14,429 nucleotides of DNA from Mesolinea sp964536465 (GTDB lineage: Bacteria; Chloroflexota; Anaerolineae; Anaerolineales; Anaerolineaceae). The notes below the pieces were generated by a model. The model was not told where the DNA came from. It saw nothing but the letters and a program-made list of their open reading frames with translations, and made no database searches. Each line of letters opens with the position of its first letter. Within the stretch, counting starts at the first letter, position 1. Shown here one piece after another: positions 7,071-13,827 of this stretch. The position numbers and the translations under genes were made by a program. The stretch covers positions 1 through 14,429 of the forward strand of contig CAZHXQ010000046.1 in NCBI GenBank assembly GCA_964536465.1, read 5' to 3'.

Positions 7071-9989
7071 TCATTTTGTCTTTAATGCACGCCAAATTTT
7101 CTCAGGGGTAACAGGAATTTCGAGAATATTCGCCTTGCAGGCATCCAGTACCGCGTTACCAATTGCTGGTGCCGCGCCGTCAAGCGGGATTTCAGCCACA
7201 GCCTTGGCCCCAAAGGGGCCCGTTTCTTCGTAGGTTTGTACGAAAATCGTCTCAATTTTGGGCATCTCGTCGGCTCTGAAAATGTGATAATCCACCAGGT
7301 CGGTTTCCCTGGGAATACCCTTCTCATCATAGCGCATTTCCTCGCTGACGCCATAGCCCAGCGCCTGGGCGACACCGCCTTCGACCTGACCGGAAGCCGT
7401 AATTGGGTTGATGATTACGCCGGAATCAACCGCCATGACCAGGTCTTCCACAGTCACCTGCCCTGTTTCAAGGTCAACCAAAACCGTGGCAAATTGAGCC
7501 GCGAAAGGTGGAGGAGAATTGGGCGAAACATAGGAAGCGCTGGCCATGATCTGCTCCTGGTCACGCCAATGCAGGGAATCCAGGGCAATTTCGGCAAGGC
7601 TGATTTTCTTACCGTCAGGCGCAAGGGCGTGATTATCACGCAAAATAACCTCTTCAGGCGCACACTCAACGCCGCGCTCGGTGAATATAACCACTGCGCG
7701 CTGCTTGATGCGCGCGGCAACCTGCTCTGCCGCTCGCTTCACGGCGGTGCCTGAGATATAGGTGGTCGAAGAAGCATATGCGCCAACGTCAAAGGGTGTG
7801 GTGTCGGTGTCAGACGAGGTCACGATCACATCGTCGACCTTCACGCCTAATACTTCTGCCGCGATTTGCGCCAGCGCGGTGTCGCTGCCAGTACCAAGGT
7901 CAGTCGCGCCCACCATCAGGTTAAAGCTGCCATCGTCATTGATTTTGATGTGGGCGCCGCCCATATCCAAATAAGGAATCGCGGTACCCTGCATGACAGT
8001 GGCAACACCAATCCCCCGCCGCAGGTGGGGCTTACCCGGAACCTTGTGCCATTCTTCGTTGTTAAATTTCTGGTCCCAGCCGATGGCGGCTCTACCCTGG
8101 CGAACGCATTCTTCCAATCCAACCGTGTAGATAATTTCGGGTACAGGTTCGCGACCTTCGTTCCAGGCAGTGCTGAAGGGCTGGTATTCACCCGATCGCA
8201 AGGCGTTTTTCAAACGAAAATTAATTGGATCAAGCCCCATCTCGCGGGCAATATGCTCAAAGTGGCGATCAAGCGGCCAGTAACCCTGCGGTACGCCGTA
8301 GCCACGATAGGCACCTGAGGGTGGAGTGTTGGTATAAACAATATCAGCATAGAAACGGATATTGGGTTTCAGACGGTACTCCCCGTCACCCACATACAAG
8401 CCCATTGATTTCTGACCGGTATTGCCGGTTACTGTCAGAGCATGGCAGCCATAAGCGCCGGTGTCTGAAAGCGCGTACATCTCGTTGGCTGTCATGGTGC
8501 CATCACTTTTTACACCGGTCTTCATTCGTATGCGCATGGGGTGTCGTGAACGAGAGGCAATAAATTCTTCCACCCGCGTCATTTCATAAAGCACGGGTCT
8601 GCCCGTCGCTATGGTCAGATGAGCGGCAACGTCTTCAATCAGCACTTCTTGCTTGTTGCCAAATCCGCCGCCAATACGCGGCTTGATCACCCGGATGCGT
8701 TTGACCGGCAGACCAATTACCGGCGCAACCATTCTGCGCGCGTGGAAGGGCACCTGGGTGCTGGTGCGGATCACCAGACGGTCGTCCTCGTCCCACCAGG
8801 TCAGAACTACATGCGGTTCAATATGGACCTGCTGTACTTTTTGAACGACATATTCTTCTTCAAAAATCCTGTCTGCTTCCGCGAAACCCTTATCTACATC
8901 GTTAATATCGATACGGATTTTTGCAGCCAGGTTGATGGAAGGATCCGAATCGGCGAAATTGACATATTCAGGCTCGTCGTGAATCACAGCCGCACCTGGT
9001 TTCATGGCGTCACGCACATCGATGATAGCAGACAGAACCTCGTATTCAACTTTTATCAACGAAAGCGCTTTTTCTGCGATTTCCAGAGTTTCAGCCGCGA
9101 CCATCGCCACACGGTCGCCTACAAAGCGGACTTTGTTGTCCAGCGAGAAGGTATCCAGAGGTCCCGGAATGGGGTCAGACTGACCGGCAGTCGAGTGAAC
9201 CACACGGGGTAAATCTTCCCAGGTCAAAACCGCGGCCACGCCTTCCAGCGCTTTCGCCTTGCTGGTATCGATGCTCTTGATCAGCGCGTGAGCATAGGGC
9301 GAGGGCAGGACCTTGGCATAGAGCATGCCCGGAAGCTGCCAATCGGCCGTAAAAGCCGGCTTGCCCTGCACCAGTTTAGCGGCATCGAGCTTGATTTCCG
9401 GTTTTCCAATCGTGGCAGTGGCTGCTCGTTGGTCAAGAGTGACTATCTTAGGTTCATAAATGGACAGGTCAGTTTCGACAGGGGTACCTTCAGGGTCCGC
9501 CAGAGAGCGGATTTTGGCAGCCGCGGCCAAGACAGCCTTGACCGGCTTGACGTAGGCAGTACAGCGGCAGAGCACGCCCGACAATGCCTCCCGCACCTGC
9601 TCCTCTGAAGGATCGGGGTTAGCAGTTAAAAGAGCCTTGGCGGCCAGGATCATGGCCGGCGTACAGTAACCACACTGCACTGAACCGCTCTCGATAAACG
9701 CCTGCTGCAGGATGGAATAACCATCGGTATGTTTCCAGCCTTGCTCAGGATGTTGACCCGAGTTCTCAATCGTTTCGATCTCGTGACCCTGAGCCTGGAG
9801 GGCAAAAAACATACAACTGTTGATCGGTTGACCGTCCATTAAGACTGTACAGGCACCACATTCGCCCCTGATACAGCCCCCCGATTTAGCGCCCAGAAAC
9901 CCGAGGCGGCGTAAAACGCCCAGCAGTTTTTCTTCCGGTCTGATCTCAACCTGGTAATCTTTTTGATTAATACTAAGTGAGAGCTTCAT
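7071..9989 (-). CDS. Fused [2Fe-2S]x2 and molybdopterin-binding subunit of molybdenum hydroxylase
   Basis: A 972-residue protein. Residues 1-160 are the two-cluster Fe-S region: Cys 39, 44, 47 and 59 (plant-type) and Cys 106, 109, 141 and 143 (helical domain). A linker to about 195 is followed by the Moco part: hammerhead about 200-320, then IGGGFGNK (439-446), AYRGYGVPQ (560-568), LGTGSDTALAQ (698-708) and GPFGAKAVAE (924-933), whose E933 is the expected catalytic base. This FeS-Moco fusion resembles Desulfovibrio gigas aldehyde oxidoreductase, which has no FAD. Here an FAD-like subunit gene precedes it. Compared with the other large subunit in the window, Q386 stands where that protein has E187, and T700 replaces the cofactor-contacting Q of the MGQG motif, so a different, probably non-purine substrate is likely. 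The start ATG (9987-9989) overlaps the previous stop as ATGA and has AGGAGA upstream. The reading frame is intact. Confidence 0.93.
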   Translation of the reverse strand: MKLSLSINQKDYQVEIRPEEKLLGVLRRLGFLGAKSGGCIRGECGACTVLMDGQPINSCMFFALQAQGHEIETIENSGQHPEQGWKHTDGYSILQQAFIESGSVQCGYCTPAMILAAKALLTANPDPSEEQVREALSGVLCRCTAYVKPVKAVLAAAAKIRSLADPEGTPVETDLSIYEPKIVTLDQRAATATIGKPEIKLDAAKLVQGKPAFTADWQLPGMLYAKVLPSPYAHALIKSIDTSKAKALEGVAAVLTWEDLPRVVHSTAGQSDPIPGPLDTFSLDNKVRFVGDRVAMVAAETLEIAEKALSLIKVEYEVLSAIIDVRDAMKPGAAVIHDEPEYVNFADSDPSINLAAKIRIDINDVDKGFAEADRIFEEEYVVQKVQQVHIEPHVVLTWWDEDDRLVIRTSTQVPFHARRMVAPVIGLPVKRIRVIKPRIGGGFGNKQEVLIEDVAAHLTIATGRPVLYEMTRVEEFIASRSRHPMRIRMKTGVKSDGTMTANEMYALSDTGAYGCHALTVTGNTGQKSMGLYVGDGEYRLKPNIRFYADIVYTNTPPSGAYRGYGVPQGYWPLDRHFEHIAREMGLDPINFRLKNALRSGEYQPFSTAWNEGREPVPEIIYTVGLEECVRQGRAAIGWDQKFNNEEWHKVPGKPHLRRGIGVATVMQGTAIPYLDMGGAHIKINDDGSFNLMVGATDLGTGSDTALAQIAAEVLGVKVDDVIVTSSDTDTTPFDVGAYASSTTYISGTAVKRAAEQVAARIKQRAVVIFTERGVECAPEEVILRDNHALAPDGKKISLAEIALDSLHWRDQEQIMASASYVSPNSPPPFAAQFATVLVDLETGQVTVEDLVMAVDSGVIINPITASGQVEGGVAQALGYGVSEEMRYDEKGIPRETDLVDYHIFRADEMPKIETIFVQTYEETGPFGAKAVAEIPLDGAAPAIGNAVLDACKANILEIPVTPEKIWRALKTK

Positions 9990-10759
9990 TTTTTCTCCTG
10001 GTCATTGGGCAAACGATCCAATTTCTGTAATGCTCGGGTAAGCAAGGTCGAGCCCACTTCCTGGCGGTATTCCGCACTCGCCCAGGCGTCGTTCGCGTCC
10101 GCCAGTGCGGCTCTGAGCAAGCCTGGGGCCTCATCGCGGTCATCTATCGTGAGAGCGGGTTTCACTTCCGCGGTACCACCTGCGGCAACCCTAATTGCAT
10201 TGCCGGCGAATTTAGCGGCAGCGACACAGACGATCGGCAGATCTTTGGGGCTTCTGCCAACGCTTTCGAAGGCAAGACTTGCGTCTGTAGGCAGTCTGAC
10301 TTCCAGCACCTTATCTGCACTATCAGCTGATTGTAAATAATCGAGCAAGCCAACCGCTTCCTGATTCTTTATGGTGAATGCATCTGCCCCCAGGGCAAGC
10401 AAACAGCACAAAACTGGTGAGCGTCCGTTGGCTTGCGTCAGGAAGTTGGCGAGGCTGAGGCTGTTTCGCACGTTCAGACCAAATTCCACGCTGAGAGCTT
10501 CCTGAAAGTCAGTCAGCGCCAGCATTTCTCCCAGGGTTTTCAGAGAGACCAAGGCGCCAATTTTCATGCCTTCTTCGCTAAATTCCACCTGATCCAGTCC
10601 AGCATCTTGCAAATCGATCAGCGCTTCAATCTGATCGTCGAGGGTTGGTTTAAAGGTTCCCCCCATCAAGAACTTTGCCTTATCGCCAAACTGATCTTTG
10701 AGCGATAGTGCTTCGTACAAAGAAGCTGGTCGTAAATATTGCATCTTTTGTTCAGTCAT
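9986..10759 (-). CDS. Small, degenerate FAD-binding-type subunit of molybdenum hydroxylase
   Basis: A 257-residue member of the CO-dehydrogenase flavoprotein/XdhB-type family, recognised by the opening YLRPASLYEALSL (8-20), IDLQDAGLDQV (48-58), MKIGALVSLKTL (65-76), a LLALGADA stretch (120-127) and position next to a large subunit. The two FAD loops are eroded: AGGTDL is MGGTFK (32-37), and the usual TxGGNL region is SLSLANFL (100-107) followed by NGRSPV. It is also about 30 residues shorter than usual (about 290). It may bind FAD weakly, bind another cofactor, or be structural. The start at 10759 overlaps the thioesterase stop by 8 nt (ATGACTGA). An internal ATG (residue 6, 10744) is an alternative. 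The product would accept electrons from the FeS-Moco protein encoded next. Confidence 0.78.
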   Translation of the reverse strand: MTEQKMQYLRPASLYEALSLKDQFGDKAKFLMGGTFKPTLDDQIEALIDLQDAGLDQVEFSEEGMKIGALVSLKTLGEMLALTDFQEALSVEFGLNVRNSLSLANFLTQANGRSPVLCCLLALGADAFTIKNQEAVGLLDYLQSADSADKVLEVRLPTDASLAFESVGRSPKDLPIVCVAAAKFAGNAIRVAAGGTAEVKPALTIDDRDEAPGLLRAALADANDAWASAEYRQEVGSTLLTRALQKLDRLPNDQEKK

Positions 10760-11216
10760 TTGGATACACTTTCCACCCAGACTCTTCCGGGTCCCTATCG
10801 TTACTGATTTGTTCTGTAACTTCTACAAAAAAAGCTTCACAGCTGGCCAAAACTTCGCCCTCTTTTGTTCGAATTTCGCTTGTGCCCACGGCGATTCTGC
10901 CCCGTTTTTTAAACGGTTTGCCAATCGCGATCAGCGAGGTGTTGGTCGGAACTGGCTTTAGATATTTTACTTTCAACTGGCTTGTGACCATAAAGCGGTT
11001 GGGGTCATCAATGGTCACTGCCCTTCCGGCAATCTCGTCTAATATGGCCACAATGTTGCCGCCGTGAACCATACCGGGATATCCGGCGTAGTTTTCTCCG
11101 ACACAAAACTTAGAAATGACCTGGTTGTCTTCGTCGACAAAAAATTCCAGTTTCAAAGCAACCGGATTATCCCTTCCACAGACATAGCAGCCTGAGCTGC
11201 TGGGTAATTTTTTCAT
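10752..11216 (-). CDS. PaaI-like hotdog-fold thioesterase
   Basis: A 154-residue single hotdog-domain protein of the 4HBT/PaaI superfamily, which hydrolyses acyl- or aryl-CoA thioesters. It has the N-terminal CYVCGRDNP (10-18), common in this subgroup before the strand LKLEF, and the active-site helix GMVHGGNIVAILDE (48-61), in which H51, the glycines and D60 are typical of PaaI enzymes. No signal peptide or membrane segment is seen, so it is cytoplasmic, probably a homotetramer like relatives. Its ATG (11214-11216) shares one base with the stop of the oxidoreductase upstream (TGATG), and its own end overlaps the next gene by 8 nt. The context suggests a CoA-bound intermediate in the pathway or a housekeeping proofreading role. 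The substrate cannot be read from the sequence. Confidence 0.85.
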   Translation of the reverse strand: MKKLPSSSGCYVCGRDNPVALKLEFFVDEDNQVISKFCVGENYAGYPGMVHGGNIVAILDEIAGRAVTIDDPNRFMVTSQLKVKYLKPVPTNTSLIAIGKPFKKRGRIAVGTSEIRTKEGEVLASCEAFFVEVTEQISNDRDPEESGWKVYPND

Positions 11217-12217
11217 CAGACCTCTTGTGTAAAGGTGTCGATCAACAGCTCAGTATTGCCGCCAACACCGTAGAGGATCGGTGTGGTGCAGCCGTGATCA
11301 ATATATTCCTGCACCTTGGCACGGGCTTCATCGGGTGTGCCGCTGGCGGTGATGCGGTGAATTAACTCCTCAGGCACCAGGTGCTTGGCGGCCTGAATCT
11401 GTTCGTGAGTCGCCGGCCACCCCAAAATCGCCTGGATGCTTTCCACGATTTCCATCGAAACGCCGGAAGCCTTGGCAATATGCGGTTGCTGGGCAAGATA
11501 TTGTGTGAGCAGTTCGCGGGTGGTGTCGATGGCTTTGTCGTGGTCTTCATCCACAGAACAGACCACCAGCTGTGGGCGGTCAAAGTCTTCCATCTTTCGC
11601 CCGGACTGCTTCAGCCCTTTTTCGAGCTGTTCAAGAGCAAAATCGTTGTATTCGACAGGAACACAGTAGTTCAGGACGATACCATCGGCTATGCGCCCGG
11701 TCATCTCGATCATTTTTCCACCGGTCGCGCCGATGTAGATGGGAACGTGGCGAGGCTCGCGCCGCCCGTGAACAACATCCAGCTCGATTCCATTGACCTG
11801 CACAAACTCACCATCAAAGGTGACATTTTCCATATTCAAGAGCCTGCGCAAAACCGTGATGGTCTCTTCCATGGCTTTCAGCGGCTTGGTGCGGTCAATG
11901 CCAACATTTTTTGCCAATGGATCCCACCAGGCGCCAATGCCGCAAATAATTCGATCGGGTGCCAGGTCATCCAGGGTCAGAAAGGTTGAAGCCAACAGAC
12001 CGATGTTCCTGGTCCAGTTGTTGATCACAGCCGAACCGATCTTGATTTCGTCGGTTACCGCAGCGTAGGCAGCCATTGGTACGATCGCGTCACGCACCAG
12101 CCGGCTCTCGGCCTGCCAGACGGAGTCAAAACCCTTCTTTTCAGCGTACTTGACAATATCCAGACCGTCGCGCAGATCATGCGCGTCCTGCAGGTATAAA
12201 GCAACTTTTTCGAACAT
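11216..12217 (-). CDS. LLM-class (luciferase-like, probably F420-dependent) oxidoreductase
   Basis: A 333-residue TIM-barrel protein of the bacterial luciferase family, in the branch with methylene-tetrahydromethanopterin reductase (Mer) and other F420-dependent enzymes. Evidence is YAEKKGFDSVWQAES (24-38), IKIGSAVINNWTRN (58-71) with its typical strand-turn, the loop PDRIICGIGAWWDP (87-100), the KAMEETITVLRRLL helix (114-127), HVPIYIGATGGKM (157-169) and RIADGIVLN (175-183). FMN-dependent members also exist, but direct linkage to cofE-cofD-cofC supports F420. Reduction or oxidation of an unknown substrate by hydride exchange with F420/F420H2 is expected. The start ATG (12215-12217) has AAAGGA about 8 nt upstream and lies 15 nt after the cofC stop. 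No Tat or Sec signal is seen, so it is cytoplasmic. Confidence 0.87.
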   Translation of the reverse strand: MFEKVALYLQDAHDLRDGLDIVKYAEKKGFDSVWQAESRLVRDAIVPMAAYAAVTDEIKIGSAVINNWTRNIGLLASTFLTLDDLAPDRIICGIGAWWDPLAKNVGIDRTKPLKAMEETITVLRRLLNMENVTFDGEFVQVNGIELDVVHGRREPRHVPIYIGATGGKMIEMTGRIADGIVLNYCVPVEYNDFALEQLEKGLKQSGRKMEDFDRPQLVVCSVDEDHDKAIDTTRELLTQYLAQQPHIAKASGVSMEIVESIQAILGWPATHEQIQAAKHLVPEELIHRITASGTPDEARAKVQEYIDHGCTTPILYGVGGNTELLIDTFTQEV

Positions 12218-12232
12218 GGTGAGAATTCCTTT

Positions 12233-12856
12233 CTAAACTTTCAATAATTGGATCGAGTGAGGTTTAAGTTTATTATAGACGAACAGATCCTGAGGAGTAT
12301 CTAAATCGCTCTGGATATTTCTATTTAACCACACAATCAGCTCTGCGCAGTGGTTTGCCGCCTGCATAGCATGTTTCTGGAATGATCGCCGTCCAAAACG
12401 GGGGGTCAACAGTTGGGGATGGCTGGTCAGAATTGCGTTGGTACCCCATTGATATCGATCGGGTACCAAAGCCAGGAAGCGCCCTTCTCCGCCCAGTTTG
12501 AGGAAATTTTCCAGGTCTTTCGCTGTCATCAGAGCTAGATCAGCAGGGATGATCAGCACCTTGCCCGGATAATTGTCTTCCAAATGGGCCAGCGCCTGCC
12601 TAAGCGCTGAATTCAAACTACAAGGAGGCTTCTCTCTCAGGGGCATCCCGCCCGTGTGATTGACATAATTGAGGATTTCCTCATCCGCGCTGACCACCAG
12701 AACTCGGTCAATGGCAGCGCTGGTGCTGAGCATTTCGTACGTGGATTCGAACAAAGACCGGTTGAGCTCGTAGATCTCCTCTTCGCTCAGGCAGCCATGC
12801 AGACGCGATTTTCCACAGGTCAATGGTTTAACAGGCAGCACAGCCGACAAACTCAT
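12233..12856 (-). CDS. cofC: CofC: phospholactate/phosphoenolpyruvate guanylyltransferase of F420 synthesis
   Basis: A 207-residue nucleotidyltransferase (MobA-like fold) that activates 2-phospho-L-lactate, phosphoenolpyruvate or a related phospho-acid with GTP and releases pyrophosphate. Motifs are VLPVKPLTCGKSRL (6-19, NTP loop and Lys), VVSADEEIL (54-62), LNSALRQAL (81-89), the metal-site IPADLALM (103-110), GTNAI (138-142), the RFGRRSFQKH stretch (153-162) and the terminal DLDTPQDL (184-191). Length is normal. Its start overlaps the cofD stop as ATGA, so the activated product can pass to CofD made from the same message. Which phospho-acid is used cannot be told from the sequence. Confidence 0.92.
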   Translation of the reverse strand: MSLSAVLPVKPLTCGKSRLHGCLSEEEIYELNRSLFESTYEMLSTSAAIDRVLVVSADEEILNYVNHTGGMPLREKPPCSLNSALRQALAHLEDNYPGKVLIIPADLALMTAKDLENFLKLGGEGRFLALVPDRYQWGTNAILTSHPQLLTPRFGRRSFQKHAMQAANHCAELIVWLNRNIQSDLDTPQDLFVYNKLKPHSIQLLKV

Positions 12857-13827
12857 GATTGTCCGTTCATTTTGAAAAAAATATCCAGGATCGCCTGAGC
12901 AAGTTGGATTTTGTCAGCTTCATCGGTCATGATCGTCTGCAGCTGGACAGTTTTAATCCGTGAAGGCGCATCCTTTGCGGAAAACGGTTCATCACTGCTG
13001 TCGTAAACGAAGAGGTCAAGCAGTTCTGAATAATGGCGCAGTACCGCCAGGCTGGAAGGTTGGATACCCAGCTCGGTAAACATCTTCGCGGCCGGACCCT
13101 TGATGGCCTTCCCCTGGATGATCGGTGACACGGCCACCACAAATTTTTCTTTCAAAGCCTCTCTGACACCTTCCAACGCCAAAATGGGATCGATGCTCAC
13201 CCAGGGGTTGGAAGGCGCGATCAAAATTAAAGCAGCATCCCGAATCGCATCAAGTGCCTCTGGCAGAAGCCTTGGCTCCAGACCGCCATGCAGCAGAATA
13301 CGGCTGATCTCGGGTTGTGCTTTTTCTTTGACCAGATAATCCTGAAAGGGAAGGATCATGCCAGAGCTGGTTTCAATCAAGGTCGGCGCCTCATCATCAC
13401 TCATCGGCAGTACGCGGCTCACAATGCCCCATCGGGCACAAAAATCCCTGACTATCCGGCTCAGTTGCTGCCCTTGCCCTAACAGGCGTGTTCTTTCAAG
13501 ATGAGTTGCCAGGTCACGGTCGCCCAATTGGAACCAGGTGGGAGCGCCCAGAGCCTCAAGCCCATCGGCCACATTCCAGGTTTCGCCTTCCAGCCCCCAA
13601 CCATAGCTCTTGTTGGCCAGCCCAGCCAGCGAGTAGCAGACAGAGTCGATATCAGGGCAGATTTTTAAGCCAAAATGCGTGAAATCATCACCAGTGTTGA
13701 CGATGGCGCTCAGGTTGCCGGGCGCCAGGATGCGGTCCAGGCCTAAAACCAATTTCGCGCCACCGACCCCGCCAGCCAAGATGATGACCTTTAAATTGGA
13801 ATAGGGGGAAGGGCGAAATTCATTCAT
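12853..13827 (-). CDS. cofD: CofD: 2-phospho-L-lactate transferase of F420 synthesis
   Basis: A 324-residue enzyme that transfers the phospholactyl (or phosphoenolpyruvyl) group from its GDP-linked donor to the deazaflavin FO, giving F420-0 (or its dehydro form). The family pattern is complete: LAGGVGGAKLVLGL (17-30), VNTGDD (43-48), ICPDIDSV (56-63), GWGLEGETWN (76-85), WFQLGDRDLATHLERT (about 98-113), IAPSNPWVSIDPIL, and SPIIQGKAIKGPAAK toward the C-terminus. The start ATG (13825-13827) overlaps the cofE stop as ATGA. No strong Shine-Dalgarno sequence is visible, so translation probably depends on coupling to cofE. FO synthase (CofG/CofH or FbiC) is not in the window and must be encoded elsewhere. 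Confidence 0.95.
   Translation of the reverse strand: MNEFRPSPYSNLKVIILAGGVGGAKLVLGLDRILAPGNLSAIVNTGDDFTHFGLKICPDIDSVCYSLAGLANKSYGWGLEGETWNVADGLEALGAPTWFQLGDRDLATHLERTRLLGQGQQLSRIVRDFCARWGIVSRVLPMSDDEAPTLIETSSGMILPFQDYLVKEKAQPEISRILLHGGLEPRLLPEALDAIRDAALILIAPSNPWVSIDPILALEGVREALKEKFVVAVSPIIQGKAIKGPAAKMFTELGIQPSSLAVLRHYSELLDLFVYDSSDEPFSAKDAPSRIKTVQLQTIMTDEADKIQLAQAILDIFFKMNGQS

Noticed and set aside
8619..9212. Open frame of 197 codons on the plus strand
   Set aside because: It is antisense to the FeS-Moco gene, whose domains are complete through this region. The translation looks like a shadow frame without family resemblance.
11381..11989. Open frame of 202 codons on the plus strand
   Set aside because: It is antisense to the LLM oxidoreductase, which is intact and recognisable. 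No promoter or ribosome binding site supports it.
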